DNA of 64,000 nt, taken from Schizochytrium sp. CCTCC M209059 (lineage: Eukaryota; Sar; Bigyra; Thraustochytrida; Thraustochytriidae). How positions within the stretch are numbered: position 1 is the first letter of the stretch; the number at the start of each line of letters is the position of its first letter. The stretch lies in contig KN805370.1 in NCBI GenBank assembly GCA_000818945.1, forward strand, positions 563,578 to 627,577, read 5' to 3'. A program made the position numbers and the translations under genes. The notes below the pieces were generated by a model, which was not told the DNA's origin, made no database searches, and saw only the letters and a program-made list of their open reading frames with translations. Of the stretch, positions 1 to 10,072 are shown in pieces.

Positions 1-699
1 ATGGAGGACCAAGAGGATGACATTTCTGACCTTCCGCCTCTCATTGATGCGAGCGACGATGACGACGATGACGACGACGATGATGATGATGATCATCATA
101 CCAGCGTCGCAAATGATGTTGCCAAGATCAATGAGACGCCGGGCGAGATTACAACCGACCTCGACAGATCAGGACGCAAAGACTTTGATGAATCTAGTAA
201 TGTCAATGGCCTTGGCGGTGGGCTCGACGATGCTGCGTCGTCGCATTCTTGCAACAGGATCGTATTTATCCCTTGCGTGGATCAAAGCAAAGGCGGTATC
301 TGCAAAGGTCTGGACCATGAGACCGATGGTTTCAATGGTGCCGAGCCCACACTGGTGTCGCCGCCCATGGTGTTCGATAATTGGCTCGGCCTCATCCCCG
401 CGGAACCGGGTCTGCGCTGGCGCAAAGATCCGGCTTGTAAAGAGGGGCCTCGCCACGATTCGGCATCAAACGCTGCAAAAACAAAAGTGCTGCCCTCGGT
501 CCGAAACTCTGTGCCAACGCGATTCGTCATTCGGCACCATCAGGAAGATTCGCCATCATCAACCGTTTTCACACCATCGCCTGCAGGGGTATCTTCAACT
601 GCGAATCCCGCATCCGCATCCGCAACAAATTATCACGAACCTCGCAGTCGTCTGCAGGCGCAGCGGCATTCTGGCCAAGCCACTGTTGGAGTACACTAG
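1..699 (+). CDS. Acidic low-complexity hypothetical protein (5' end may lie outside the window)
   Basis: The open frame begins with ATG at the first base of the window and encodes up to 232 residues, so the true start may lie upstream. The N-terminus carries an Asp-rich run (about residues 17–31) from a GAC/GAT repeat, followed by Ser/Thr/Pro-rich sequence. I see no signal peptide, membrane segment or known domain. It looks like the disordered C-terminal part of a larger protein or a spliced last exon. Overlapping AATAAA signals about 220 bp after the stop fit a plus-strand 3' end. The function is unknown. Confidence is limited because composition bias can keep a frame open by chance. Confidence 0.4.
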   Translation: MEDQEDDISDLPPLIDASDDDDDDDDDDDDDHHTSVANDVAKINETPGEITTDLDRSGRKDFDESSNVNGLGGGLDDAASSHSCNRIVFIPCVDQSKGGICKGLDHETDGFNGAEPTLVSPPMVFDNWLGLIPAEPGLRWRKDPACKEGPRHDSASNAAKTKVLPSVRNSVPTRFVIRHHQEDSPSSTVFTPSPAGVSSTANPASASATNYHEPRSRLQAQRHSGQATVGVH

Positions 700-920
700 A
701 TTTTTCTTGGATTTTTTTTTTCCTGGCTCGCTTCGTGGACCCAGGATCTCGCACAAGGATGAATGCACAAAAGTTTATACAGTGAAGCTTCCTTTTCATT
801 CCTTTTCTTTTCCCTTTTTTGGTCTTCTCTTTTTTTCACATAAAATCGGTAGAGAAAATGAGAAGAGCATTTTAAGTTTCCCTTTTTCGTTTGCACGTTC
901 GCGTTTTCTGACACACTTGA

Positions 921-934
921 AATAAATAAATAAA
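921..934 (+). terminator. Overlapping AATAAA polyadenylation signals
   Basis: Three overlapping AATAAA hexamers lie in the short convergent spacer between the plus-strand acidic gene (stop at 699) and the minus-strand polymerase gene (stop at 984). The orientation fits 3'-end formation of the plus-strand gene. Confidence 0.5.
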
Positions 935-983
935 AGGCTCGGCGCAAAGAGTACCCGGTTTGCTCGAACGCAAGCACATTTTG

Positions 984-2606
984 CTAGGCAAATGTTGCAT
1001 CGTAACAATTGCGTTCAGTCGGATGTTTGTATGGAAATCCGAGCCAGTCAAAGACATCCTTCTCGGTGCGAAAATGCGTGTCGACGGGACGCGAAGCCTT
1101 GGCGATACGCTCGCTCCGCTGGCGCTGCGCAGAAAAGATACCCTCATCACTCATTGACCAGCCTTTCTTTTTCGCAAAGTTTCGCATCGAACGATTAAAG
1201 TGATCGTTTCCTGTAAAGTACAAAAGGGCAAAAGGAAATTGTTCACGCGGGTAAAATTTGACGTCAAGTCGCCGGTGCACCTTGTATCCGGGCAACTTGC
1301 ATATCCCCATGTACGTTTGCTTGCGAGCCACCTGTCCCTGGCGGTTCACAGGAAGCTGGTCCTTGGGCTGCGTCAAGTCAGCAGCAATAAACTTGCGCGC
1401 ATGCAACTCTGCAATTAGATCGGCCAAAGGAGGACAGCCAGCCTGATCCGGCGTGGTGAGAATAACGTCCACATCGCCCGAGGACGACTTGCCACGTCGA
1501 TACGACCCACACGTTTCCACAGCGAGCGCCTTGGACGGCCAGAGTGCGCGAGCCGTATCCTCAACAAATTTTCCAATTGCGCCTGTCTCTGCACGTGGAA
1601 TGCGCTGTTCAATGTCGTCGAGGTACTCGAGACCAATGAGCTGCACCGCGTTGAGCAGCTCCTTGTGCTCTCGCAGTTCCGCGACAGAATGTATACCGCG
1701 CTTGAGAAGATCTCGCGCCACTGTCGCGCCGATACCATGCACGCGCTGCAGGTCGCGCAACGATATTGCAGCCTCGGACTTCCACACTTCCTTCGCACGT
1801 GTTATATATCCTGTCCGCAACGCTTCGTCGATCATTGCGAATACCTTGGGCCCAATGCCGCGATAGCTGCGCAATTGGTCTGCACTTGTTACCTTGAATT
1901 TCAAAGAGCGCAAAAGATCGATCACGCGCTTGAAAGACACTTTGCGCCACTCCTCGTCATTAAAGATCTCGTAGTAGTCCACCAGAGGCTGAAACGCATT
2001 GGTGAGGTGCTCATTCAGGTTCGGCTGTACAGCTATAGTACCTGACTTGAAACACGCGTACCCTTGGTGCGCATCATATCGTTTGCGTTTCTTCAAAGGC
2101 TGTGCATCATGTCGAGGAATTTCGGAAGGAGGAAAGTCGGCCAGACCAAGATACTTTCCGCGCAAAACAAATGCATTGCAACGCTGCAAATACCTTGAAG
2201 GAATTCTTCGGCCATCAGTTGAGGTCGAGGTGTTACCAGAGAGTCGCATTTCTACCCACGCTTGAAAATCTGCGCCTGCGGACTTTACTTGGCTCTCCGC
2301 GTCCGGAGCGCCATTTCTCTGCATGGCTTTGCACCGTCGCCAGTCCATTTCGGCCGTAAGCTCAGATGGTTCGTGTCCCTGTTTTGAGACAACATATTGT
2401 AACCACGCGAGCGTGACAATCTGGACGTCCTTGTCAAGCCCCACCGGCGCCTCGCGAGCAAACAACGAGGCAACGACGTGCGTCACGCCAGGTGCGGAAA
2501 CATTGGTTCCTGCGTGGTCTACTTCGAGAGCTTCGAGCCGCTTCGTCGCAAGCGCAACATACTTTGCCGTCACGTCTCGACCTTGCACAAAGAAAGCCAC
2601 CTTCAT
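984..2606 (-). CDS. POLL: DNA polymerase X family protein with N-terminal BRCT domain (pol lambda-like)
   Basis: A 540-residue intronless protein. Residues 1–80 form a BRCT domain with the conserved Trp at 68 (LAWLQY). Residues 200–260 are the 8-kDa HhH/lyase region (YRGIGPKVF at 248–256). A second helix-hairpin-helix (VHGIGATVA) follows at 289–297, and the nucleotidyltransferase palm begins near 360. The palm shows GSYRRGK (367–373) and the catalytic pair in GDVDV (D378, D380), with the third Asp in RRLDV (D448). The YFTG...FNRSMR dNTP-binding motif is at 463–475 and the C-terminal WLGFPY is typical of the family. BRCT plus lyase plus Pol X matches pol lambda or yeast Pol4, which fill gaps in end joining and base-excision repair in the nucleus. 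All catalytic residues are present. Pol lambda versus Pol4-like cannot be separated without a tree. Confidence 0.93.
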   Translation of the reverse strand: MKVAFFVQGRDVTAKYVALATKRLEALEVDHAGTNVSAPGVTHVVASLFAREAPVGLDKDVQIVTLAWLQYVVSKQGHEPSELTAEMDWRRCKAMQRNGAPDAESQVKSAGADFQAWVEMRLSGNTSTSTDGRRIPSRYLQRCNAFVLRGKYLGLADFPPSEIPRHDAQPLKKRKRYDAHQGYACFKSGTIAVQPNLNEHLTNAFQPLVDYYEIFNDEEWRKVSFKRVIDLLRSLKFKVTSADQLRSYRGIGPKVFAMIDEALRTGYITRAKEVWKSEAAISLRDLQRVHGIGATVARDLLKRGIHSVAELREHKELLNAVQLIGLEYLDDIEQRIPRAETGAIGKFVEDTARALWPSKALAVETCGSYRRGKSSSGDVDVILTTPDQAGCPPLADLIAELHARKFIAADLTQPKDQLPVNRQGQVARKQTYMGICKLPGYKVHRRLDVKFYPREQFPFALLYFTGNDHFNRSMRNFAKKKGWSMSDEGIFSAQRQRSERIAKASRPVDTHFRTEKDVFDWLGFPYKHPTERNCYDATFA

Positions 2607-2949
2607 GCTGTTCTTTCGCGTCGCCCTTGCGTCTTACGTCTTTCGACGGCACCTCCCCTTTGGTTGCTCGCGCGGGACCTTTCAATGCGGTGAGGGCTTC
2701 CTTCCTTCGAGCCTGAAGCGTGGCCGACTGATCACTCTCTGCCAAGGGTCCCTTCCTTTCCCTTCCCTTCCCTCCTGTCCCGGCCTATCCAAAAAGCTAT
2801 GCGCTCGCGCGACACCGCTTTGACGAAAGATTCGCAGACTCGTGCGAAGCGTAGCGTAAACGGCTGCCCCGCGATCGCCCGCGACGCCGAGGCTTTTGTT
2901 GAGGAATTGTGCGCGATGGCCTAGTCCGTGCGAGGAGCGAGAGAGCGTC
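2607..2949. other. Spacer between the polymerase gene and the tRNA gene
   Basis: Presumed 5' UTR and promoter of the minus-strand polymerase gene. It contains CCTTCC-type pyrimidine repeats near 2750–2775. I see no conserved gene. Confidence 0.4.
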
Positions 2950-2965
2950 AAAAAAAAAAAAAAAA
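2950..2965 (-). terminator. RNA polymerase III terminator (T16)
   Basis: A run of 16 A on the plus strand, meaning 16 T on the coding strand, begins six bases after the 3' end of the tRNA gene. This is the expected Pol III termination signal. Confidence 0.85.
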
Positions 2966-2971
2966 GAGAGA

Positions 2972-3043
2972 GTCCCTGCTGGGAGTCGAACCCAGGCCCT
3001 TCTCCTTAGGAGGGAGACGAATTAACCACTATTCTACAGGGAC
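2972..3043 (-). tRNA. tRNA-Arg (anticodon CCU)
   Basis: A 72-nt cloverleaf without intron on the minus strand. The acceptor stem GTCCCTG/CAGGGAC pairs perfectly over 7 bp. The D stem GAAT/ATTC is followed by the anticodon stem TCTCC/GGAGA, which encloses the loop CTCCTAA with anticodon CCT. The variable loop has 5 nt and the T stem CTGGG/CCCAG encloses TTCGACT. CCA is not encoded, as usual in eukaryotic nuclear genes. It reads AGG codons and is the only tRNA I found in the window. Confidence 0.95.
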
Positions 3044-3165
3044 GATGCAACGTAATTGCTCCAATGGTGAGGTTCCTTATAGCTATCTGAGGCTTCTCTT
3101 CCTCGGGATTCGTGCGCGACAAAAGCTACGCTCGCGTCGGCGACTGCAGTCGAGAACGATCTCCC

Positions 3166-3197
3166 GCTCGCTCGCTCGCTCGCTCGCTCGCTCGCTC
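3166..3197. repeat. (GCTC)8 microsatellite
   Basis: Eight tandem GCTC units between the tRNA gene and the 3' end of the CCDC146-like gene. Confidence 0.9.
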
Positions 3198-3314
3198 ACC
3201 AGCTAATCAGCCAGCCAGGCGGTTGGAAACAATACAGAGTCTTTCTTCAAAACTGAAGCACAAAAAGAACAAAAGGCATGTTTTCTCGCAAAAACAAGGG
3301 GGACAGAACGTTTA

Positions 3315-6134
3315 CTAAATTTCGATGTGCTGCGGCTTTGGTGGGCGGATGTGTCGCATCGTAGAACCCGCAGGCGTCGGCTTGAAGGGAGCTTGGGCAC
3401 CATAAGGCTTGGGGACCCCAAGCGCATCGTTGGGAATATAGGCATTAGGTCGTGGCTGAGCAGTGGAGCGTTTAGGGCCCACATCCGTCTGAGCAAAGGG
3501 GTCACCCCCTGCGCTTGAGAGCTCTGCAACCTCTTGGGCGCGACGCTGGCGTTCCTCGAGACGCTTCTGCACGCGATACCACTCAAATTCGGCTTCCTCG
3601 GAGGGCGGCTCGTTTCGACCAAGCCGAAGCTGCGCATCGTGCAGCTCTGCCTCGCGGTCATGCTTCTCTTGCTCCAGCTTCATGGCCGTGGCCTGGTACA
3701 TGGACAGCTCGGACACAATGGCCATCATGCGCCGTGTGGTGTCTTTGATGCGAGACTGAAAGGTGTTGACCTTCTTTGCAAGCGTTAGTGTGTTCTTCTT
3801 TCCGTCCGAGGCCTTGGCTCGAAGCTTTTCTGCGAGCTCGCTGACCTCCTCGAGCACGAGTTCCTTTTCCAGGAGATGCTCCTTCTTTCCATTGAGCCGA
3901 TGATTCAGGACCTGAAGCTTGGCCTGGAGCTGCTCAAGGTCTGGGTCGTCGCCAAGAAGGGCGCGCCAGCGATCCGCGTTGTCAGGCGTCTCGAGGTCGG
4001 CGCAGAGCTTCTCCGTAAGAGAGCGCTCGTGCGCGAGGTCGCGCTTGAGCGCAAGGACCTTTTCAGCCAGCTCAGGAACCACGGGAAGACGCTTGCGCGT
4101 CGTCTGGAGACTGCGTTCGAGCTCTGCGATGGCAATCTTTTCGAGTCGAATGGCCTCCTCTTGGTCACGCAAGCCAATCTCTCCTCGCTTGAGCGTTTCC
4201 TCCTGAATGTTGGCCTTCTCATAGAGAATACAGAGCTCGTCGTTGCGGTCAATAAGTTGTACTCCAGAAAAGTTGCGGTTTTCGACCGCAGCCTCGTACT
4301 GTTTCTTTAGGCGCACCATGGATTTCTCCATGTTGTTGATGATTGAGTTGAGCTTGTCGATTTCAACAATCTGCTTCTCTACTTGGGTCTGGCGCTCCTG
4401 GTACACGGCCTGCGACTTATTCATGTCGTGCCGAGCCGTATCACGTTGACACTGGGCAGCCTGGTGCGCGAGATGCTCCTTGGTCAGAGACTTGTCCTTG
4501 GCGATGGACTCATTGCGAAGAATTTCGACCTCGTTCTCTAGGATCTTGATTTTTTCCTTCATTTCCGCCAACGCCTGCGAGCTGGCCTGAATTAAGTTCA
4601 CGTATTTGTTTCGCTCGTTCTTCACCACGTCGTACAGCGTTGAAAACTGTCGTAACTTGTTGGTCGTCTCGGTCAGTCGCTTGCTCAAGTCCAAAACCGT
4701 GAGCTCCTTAATGCGAAGGTCCTGGACGGCAGCTTTGTGGCTGGCGGCGGCCTTGCTCGCATCGCGCGTGCGCAGCTCGCGCTGCGCCGACAGCATCGAA
4801 AGCTGTTTGGCCTGTTTGTGTTCTTCCTCGATCCAGAGGGCAATCTGACGCTCGCAGGCCTTGACTTGCGCCATAGCTGTCTCCATTTCCTGCTTCTTAG
4901 ATTTTTCGATGCTTTCTTGCCGCAGGTAATTGGCGATAAAAATGTCAATCTCCTGCTGTAGCGCTGCCAGCTTGCGTGTCAGCTCTTTGTTTTCTGTATT
5001 GTATAGATTGCGCGAGGCAGTGAGGTCTGCCTGATTGGCTTCCAGCTGGGGAATGGTAGCTTTGACGTTGTCGAGCTGCGCTACACTCTTTTTGAGCGCT
5101 TTCTTCACGCCCTCATAGGATTTTTTCGTTTGAGCAAGGTCCGTGAGCAAATGCTTCAAACCGAGGCGCTCGTCTTTGAGCACGAGCTCGAGCTGGACCC
5201 GTTGCGCGAGAATGTCTTGGTGCGCGCTCTTTTCCTCCTCGAGCGATTTACGTAGGGCGTCGACGTCACGTTCGCGCTGCTCCAAAGTTGACCGATGCAT
5301 ATCCAGCTTGCGCGAGATCTCCTTTCCGCTTTCTGTAATTGCTTGCTTTTTGGCCTCCTGTGCCATGAGTTCCTCGTCAGAGGTCGCGATCTGACTCTGT
5401 AGGGTTTCAACTTCCTGGCCAAGGTTTGCAACAGCAGTCTCTACAACGTCGGCCTGCTTGCGAATGCGTTCGGGGTCGGCGCGTATTTTGCTGAGTGTTT
5501 GCTTCAGCTGAATTCGCGTTTCTGCAAGATCTTCGGCGAGATTGCTCAATTCCTCGTTGCGCTTAACAAGGGTTTCCCTCTCCTTTTTACTCTCCTCGAG
5601 AGCTTTGTCTTGCCGCGCGCACTCTTCCTCTAGGTTCTTGGCCTTTTCTGTGTTTTCTTCGAACACTGGGTTGACGAGGTTCTCATTTTCCTTGGTGATA
5701 AACTCGAGCTGGCGCTCGAGTTCATCCTTTTCAGACTGACACTCCACGACCTGAACGTGCAAAGCGGTACCCTTTCCCATGAGCTCGCTCAGCTCGTGCG
5801 CTGTGCTCTCGCATTCCTTATTGAGCGCGACCGTCGACTGTGTGTCCTCATGCTTGCGAATGCTGAGCTTCTCCAGCTTGATTTTTTCCGCAAGCAAGTC
5901 CTGGTTTAGCTGTTTGGCCTTTTTTAGCGTCTTCTTCTCTTCATGATAGAGCTCGAGCGTACTCTTGTGCAAGAGCTCGTATTGCACCTTGAGCGCGTCC
6001 GCGGCCTCCTGGTCGATCTTTCCCGTGCTGACGAGGTCATTGAGCAGGACGAAGGCTGCCGAGTTGCTAATGTCCACGATCTCGACTTCGTGTACCTCTG
6101 GCAGTTCTTCGGTCTCTCCGCCCTCGGAGGCCAT
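3315..6134 (-). CDS. CCDC146: CCDC146/MBO2-like coiled-coil ciliary protein
   Basis: An almost entirely coiled-coil protein of 939 residues, intronless. It has heptad-rich sequence from about residue 50 to 860 and a short conserved C-terminal tail. The tail reads PNAYIPNDALG, then PKPYGAQAPFKP, then STMRHIRPP and a terminal IEI. This is the hallmark tail of CCDC146 and its Chlamydomonas orthologue MBO2, an axoneme/basal-body protein needed for normal ciliary waveform. The chosen ATG at 6134 has A at -3 and G at +4. The frame stays open 53 codons further up to 6293, but that stretch is Arg/Cys/Gly-rich and reads like translated 5' UTR. It implies that the organism builds a motile flagellum at some stage. 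Confidence 0.88.
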   Translation of the reverse strand: MASEGGETEELPEVHEVEIVDISNSAAFVLLNDLVSTGKIDQEAADALKVQYELLHKSTLELYHEEKKTLKKAKQLNQDLLAEKIKLEKLSIRKHEDTQSTVALNKECESTAHELSELMGKGTALHVQVVECQSEKDELERQLEFITKENENLVNPVFEENTEKAKNLEEECARQDKALEESKKERETLVKRNEELSNLAEDLAETRIQLKQTLSKIRADPERIRKQADVVETAVANLGQEVETLQSQIATSDEELMAQEAKKQAITESGKEISRKLDMHRSTLEQRERDVDALRKSLEEEKSAHQDILAQRVQLELVLKDERLGLKHLLTDLAQTKKSYEGVKKALKKSVAQLDNVKATIPQLEANQADLTASRNLYNTENKELTRKLAALQQEIDIFIANYLRQESIEKSKKQEMETAMAQVKACERQIALWIEEEHKQAKQLSMLSAQRELRTRDASKAAASHKAAVQDLRIKELTVLDLSKRLTETTNKLRQFSTLYDVVKNERNKYVNLIQASSQALAEMKEKIKILENEVEILRNESIAKDKSLTKEHLAHQAAQCQRDTARHDMNKSQAVYQERQTQVEKQIVEIDKLNSIINNMEKSMVRLKKQYEAAVENRNFSGVQLIDRNDELCILYEKANIQEETLKRGEIGLRDQEEAIRLEKIAIAELERSLQTTRKRLPVVPELAEKVLALKRDLAHERSLTEKLCADLETPDNADRWRALLGDDPDLEQLQAKLQVLNHRLNGKKEHLLEKELVLEEVSELAEKLRAKASDGKKNTLTLAKKVNTFQSRIKDTTRRMMAIVSELSMYQATAMKLEQEKHDREAELHDAQLRLGRNEPPSEEAEFEWYRVQKRLEERQRRAQEVAELSSAGGDPFAQTDVGPKRSTAQPRPNAYIPNDALGVPKPYGAQAPFKPTPAGSTMRHIRPPKPQHIEI

Positions 6135-6453
6135 TTTTGGCGATCTGCCGGGGCGTGCGCCGCCGCCGCGGCAGCAGCACCAGCAGCACCTGTGCCGCCT
6201 GCAGGTTTTGCCTGCCAGACGCGACTGCTTTGGCTCTTTCGCTCGATGCAAAAAATACACTCCAAAAGCCTGCGCAACCCTTTTTGAGTTCAACGGATCT
6301 AAGGTTTTTGATGATCACAAGTGTATATAGTATAGTTTGAGTGAGTGAGAGAAAAAGGGAAGAGAGAGAGAGAGAGAGGAGAGAGAGGAAGGTTGGGCTT
6401 CACTTCACGCTCATCCATCATAATTAGTTTGGCAAGGAACGGTACGACTGGGC
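6135..6453. other. Spacer with GA microsatellite
   Basis: This is the 5' leader and promoter of the CCDC146-like gene and the 3' flank of the GH3 gene, both on the minus strand. It includes a GA tract at 6361–6388. No further gene is seen. Confidence 0.5.
6361..6388. repeat. (GA)n microsatellite
   Basis: Nearly perfect AG dinucleotide run of 28 bp with one GGA interruption. It lies about 230 bp upstream of the CCDC146-like start codon. Confidence 0.9.
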
Positions 6454-8796
6454 TTACAACATTTCCTTTCGTGGAATTTCTTCCTCGCCGATGACTTGGC
6501 AGACCGAGGCTTGAGCATCATCAGCAGAGCCACCAAGCGTGCCAAGTCGCACAGCTAGAGTATGTACGCCGGGCCGGACCTTGCGCTCGCCCCTTTGATT
6601 CGGTAACTGATAAGCATAAGGATCCACAGAGATTTCGACCTCGCGCGACTCGCCAACGTCAAGAGAAATTCGATAAAAACCCACGAGCGTTTGCAACGGG
6701 GTCGGTCGCTCATCTTTGTCTGCATGCAACGCTGATGGAACGTGATACACCTGAAGAACTTCATCGCCGCGACGCGGACCTGTGTTCCGGATGGCGCAGA
6801 AGACGGCGTCGTGTGAGCACTTGCAATCCTCGAGACTGAAAGTGGTGTACGACAAGCCAAACCCGAAGGGAAAGAGCGCTTTGGGTCCTGTATAGTAGCG
6901 ATAGGTACGACCCGGAGGTTTTGACATGTCAAAGTCAAATTTCGACACTTGATGTTGATATGCGCTCGGATACATTGTGTACGGAAGCTTGCCCCAGCGG
7001 TTTTCACGACCGCTAAGAAGCTGGGCAACAGCTCGCATACCACGCGCATTGGGCGTAAATGCCTCGACAATGGCCAAAGGGTTTTTAAACGCGGAAACAA
7101 GCCAATCTTCCGAAATGGGTCCCCCGTTTTGAAGAACAATAACCGTTGGTTTTCTAAGAGCAAGAACAGACTTGGCAAAGTCGGCTTGAAAACCAGGGAG
7201 GTCCGTGCTCTTCCGATCGAAGGTTTCGCGCTCTTGACTGCGAGAGGTGCCAAGCGTCAATACAACCACGTCTGCAAGGCGGGCGAGTTGCATGGCAAGT
7301 GCAGTGTCAGTCGCATTGGGCGGCCCCTCTCGAGGAACCCCTTCACTGTGAGATACATCAAACCCTTCGCTTCCGAGGGCGTCAACCAGAGTCATGGCGC
7401 ATGAGGATGAATCATTCGGACACCGCGGCATTGACGCATAATCCGACCAAAGACTTTCGGGGTCCGCGCCTTGAGGTCCAAGAATTGTCAACTTTTCGCC
7501 CTTTTCGAGCGGCAGGACATCAAGATCATTGCGCAAGAGAACGGGCGCTTGAAGGGCCACTTCGTGAGCAAGGGCGTCGTGCACATCGCCGCCGACGACA
7601 TCAATGGGAACATGGTCGAACTCGCTGTCGCCAAAGGCGTCAAAAAGTCCTGCGCGCATGAGCGCCTTGAGTAATCTTCTCGCTGATCGCTTGACTGTTT
7701 TTGCAGACACTTGGCCACGTTCAAGGGCCAGCGCCAATCCTTGAGGGTCGCGAAGAATCGTAGACCCCATTTCCAAATCTGTGCCATTGTTGATCGCCCA
7801 GGCCGAAGCTGTCGCTTTATCCGGCGCAAATACTGGGGCGCCCAAGAGATTTCCGACAGCGCCGCAATCGGACGTAATGATTCCATCTTGCAGACCCCAT
7901 TGTTCGCGAAAAACTTTATTCAAGATGAAGTCATTTGCACATGCAGGGGCCCCATTGATCGCATTGTAGCTGCACATGGCCCCCGCCGGCGATGCCCGCC
8001 GCGAAACAATCTCGTATTGGCGAAGATAGGTATCTGCAAGATCAAAGGCCGAAATGTTGTAGTTGTCGTGGCCGCGATTCTCCTCGACCGAGTAGGCGGC
8101 AAAGTGCTTCATGAACGCAAGCGCGCGGGGACGACCTTTGGCGTCAGGTTCTTGCAGACCTTGTACCATCGCGGCGCCCAAGGTTCCTGTGAGAAAGGGA
8201 TCTTCCCCAGGGAGTTCACTGAACCTTCCAAATCGTGGGTCCCGCGGAATGTTAAGGTTGGGTCCGAAAGCAGTGACCCCGATCTTTTCGCGTTCTTTTT
8301 GCTCTTCACTTCGACCGATTGGACGATACAGTCCCGCGTTGCGAAACGCGCGCAGCTCAAAGGACAGAACGCGTCCTTTGACGCGCATCGCGGTTTCGTT
8401 AAAGCTTGCCCCACAGCCAAGGGGGCCATAGAACGAGGTTCGACATCTCGAGGCGCCCTCGGGGCAATTGGCGGCCACGTCAGAATTCGTTTCTGTAAGC
8501 CACATGTAGTTTGTGATGCCAAGGCGAGCCACGGAACCGCTGTGCGTGTCGCAGGTATTTCCCTCGGCGGGATCCGGTGACAAAAGGCCTGCCATCTCCT
8601 TGAGGCTCAGGGCGTCCATGAGAGCCTGCATTCTGGACTCGATGTCAAGGTGCGCATTGCAATGTTCTGATGTGGGCGCGCTTCCGTTTCGTGAAGGCGC
8701 GCACCACTGATAGTTAGCTTTTGCGCATGTTTCCCAAGCCAGTGCCGCGACCAGCACAGCCACGATGCTTATTTTCACCGAGTTAGCTGTCATCAT
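6454..8796 (-). CDS. Secreted GH3 beta-xylosidase/beta-glucosidase-like glycosidase
   Basis: A 780-residue protein with an N-terminal signal peptide (hydrophobic core at about 9–21). It has the three usual GH3 parts: an N-terminal barrel with FGPNLNIPRDPRFGR near 177–191 and KHFAAYSVE at 230–238; a C-terminal alpha/beta sandwich near 410–620; and a fibronectin-III-like end after FPFGFGLSYTTF. The expected nucleophile is Asp310 in IITSDCGAV. The Cys-rich N-terminus and the GEDP and SYNAING motifs resemble the xylosidase/arabinofuranosidase branch common in plants, fungi and oomycetes. A role in digesting extracellular plant or algal polysaccharide is inferred. Two adjacent ATGs (8796, 8793) could serve as start. 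Substrate cannot be read from sequence. Confidence 0.9.
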   Translation of the reverse strand: MMTANSVKISIVAVLVAALAWETCAKANYQWCAPSRNGSAPTSEHCNAHLDIESRMQALMDALSLKEMAGLLSPDPAEGNTCDTHSGSVARLGITNYMWLTETNSDVAANCPEGASRCRTSFYGPLGCGASFNETAMRVKGRVLSFELRAFRNAGLYRPIGRSEEQKEREKIGVTAFGPNLNIPRDPRFGRFSELPGEDPFLTGTLGAAMVQGLQEPDAKGRPRALAFMKHFAAYSVEENRGHDNYNISAFDLADTYLRQYEIVSRRASPAGAMCSYNAINGAPACANDFILNKVFREQWGLQDGIITSDCGAVGNLLGAPVFAPDKATASAWAINNGTDLEMGSTILRDPQGLALALERGQVSAKTVKRSARRLLKALMRAGLFDAFGDSEFDHVPIDVVGGDVHDALAHEVALQAPVLLRNDLDVLPLEKGEKLTILGPQGADPESLWSDYASMPRCPNDSSSCAMTLVDALGSEGFDVSHSEGVPREGPPNATDTALAMQLARLADVVVLTLGTSRSQERETFDRKSTDLPGFQADFAKSVLALRKPTVIVLQNGGPISEDWLVSAFKNPLAIVEAFTPNARGMRAVAQLLSGRENRWGKLPYTMYPSAYQHQVSKFDFDMSKPPGRTYRYYTGPKALFPFGFGLSYTTFSLEDCKCSHDAVFCAIRNTGPRRGDEVLQVYHVPSALHADKDERPTPLQTLVGFYRISLDVGESREVEISVDPYAYQLPNQRGERKVRPGVHTLAVRLGTLGGSADDAQASVCQVIGEEEIPRKEML

Positions 8797-10072
8797 CTCT
8801 TTCTGGCGTTATGATGTTTTGCTCACCGGCTACGACTGGCTAGTCGAGCCGCTGTCAGGACGAGTTTACTTCGTTTTAGGGAACGGTGTAGTAACTTGTT
8901 TCTGGAGCTAGCTGCTATATACTCCAGAGTGCACGTGTGTCGTGAAAAGGTGCCAAGCCTCTTCTCTGCGCAGACTGCTCGTAAGAGGGAGTCGCGGCAC
9001 AACTCGAAGCTCAGTATACGTACGTACACACTTGGCTGTCTACCCTCCAACAACGAAGGGAGCGGGTCGCGTATTTGCCGCTGGCACCCCGAGTCCACTT
9101 TTCCGCCCTCTCTTTCTCCCCAAAAAACAGGGGCCGCCTCGCACCGCTCGGTCAGTTGGGCGGTTCTCGCGGCGCTCGCTGCTTCGCGCAGCAGCCTCGC
9201 GCGAGGTCCGCTTCGCCCCGCTGCGCGCTCGCTCGCGCGGGCCCGGGCCCTACTGGATCTCGACTCGGCGTCTCGATCGATCCAGGTCTGCATTCAATGA
9301 TGATCATCTATACCTAACCATCAATAGGCCTAACTCCCTAGGCCGAAGGCTTCGAGTTCCCTTCGTCTTTATAGTTCGTCGCTCTTGATCCCGAGCGAGC
9401 AGAACCGGCGCGCACTCTTGCCGCAAGGGGTGCGCGCGCAGACCGGAAACCTGCCGCGGCAGAGGAAGCCGCGCGTCCCCGCGAGTCGAGGCGCTCGAGC
9501 TCGAGCCCACGCAGCCGAGTGGAGAGAGCGGCACAGCATCGTTCTGCACAACCTTGCGTATCATCGCATAGCATAGCAGGCCGGGTCCGCGCGTGGCGCA
9601 GCGGCACTCGCCCGCCCGCTCGCTCGCCAGAACAGGCTCCAGCTGAGCCCTGTGTGCGCCGTGCCGGCCGTCGGAGCGAGCAGGCCCTCTTCTGCCGCGT
9701 TCGGCCTCGGCGACTCGCCCTTCGAGTTCGTGGGTATCTCATCTCATCTCATCTCATCTCATCTCATCTCACCTCATCTCATCTCATCTCATCTCATCTC
9801 ATCTCATCTCATCTCATCTATCCACCGAGCGACGCGCATACGTACATACGTACCAAGCAAGCGAACAGACAACGCACGGGCCTCGGCCTCACCTCCCTCC
9901 ACAAAGGCGCCTTCTCTCTCCTCCTTCGTGCTCGTCATTGACGCTTCTCGTCGCCGAGCAGGACGGCTTCTTTCACCCCGTGCGGCGGCGAGGAGCAGCA
10001 GACCGGCAACGCGAGCGGACGCGGCACCGAGGCTGGACAGCCTGCTCGTTGGCGCGCGCGAGGAGGAGCACC
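8797..10072. other. Divergent intergenic region (GH3 / CRAL-TRIO)
   Basis: About 1.3 kb between two divergently transcribed genes, so it probably holds both promoters and 5' UTRs. It contains GC-rich low-complexity sequence and a long pentanucleotide repeat. Open frames here are compositionally biased and were not called. Confidence 0.6.
9736..9819. repeat. (ATCTC)n pentanucleotide microsatellite
   Basis: About 84 bp of tandem ATCTC units with one ACCTC variant near 9771. It lies about 250 bp upstream of the CRAL-TRIO start codon, probably in the promoter or 5' UTR. Confidence 0.95.

Noticed and set aside
3169..3197. GCTC array as a possible telomere-like or CRISPR repeat
   Set aside because: Simple tandem tetranucleotide without spacers; not telomeric. 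No CRISPR-like spacer arrays occur in the window.
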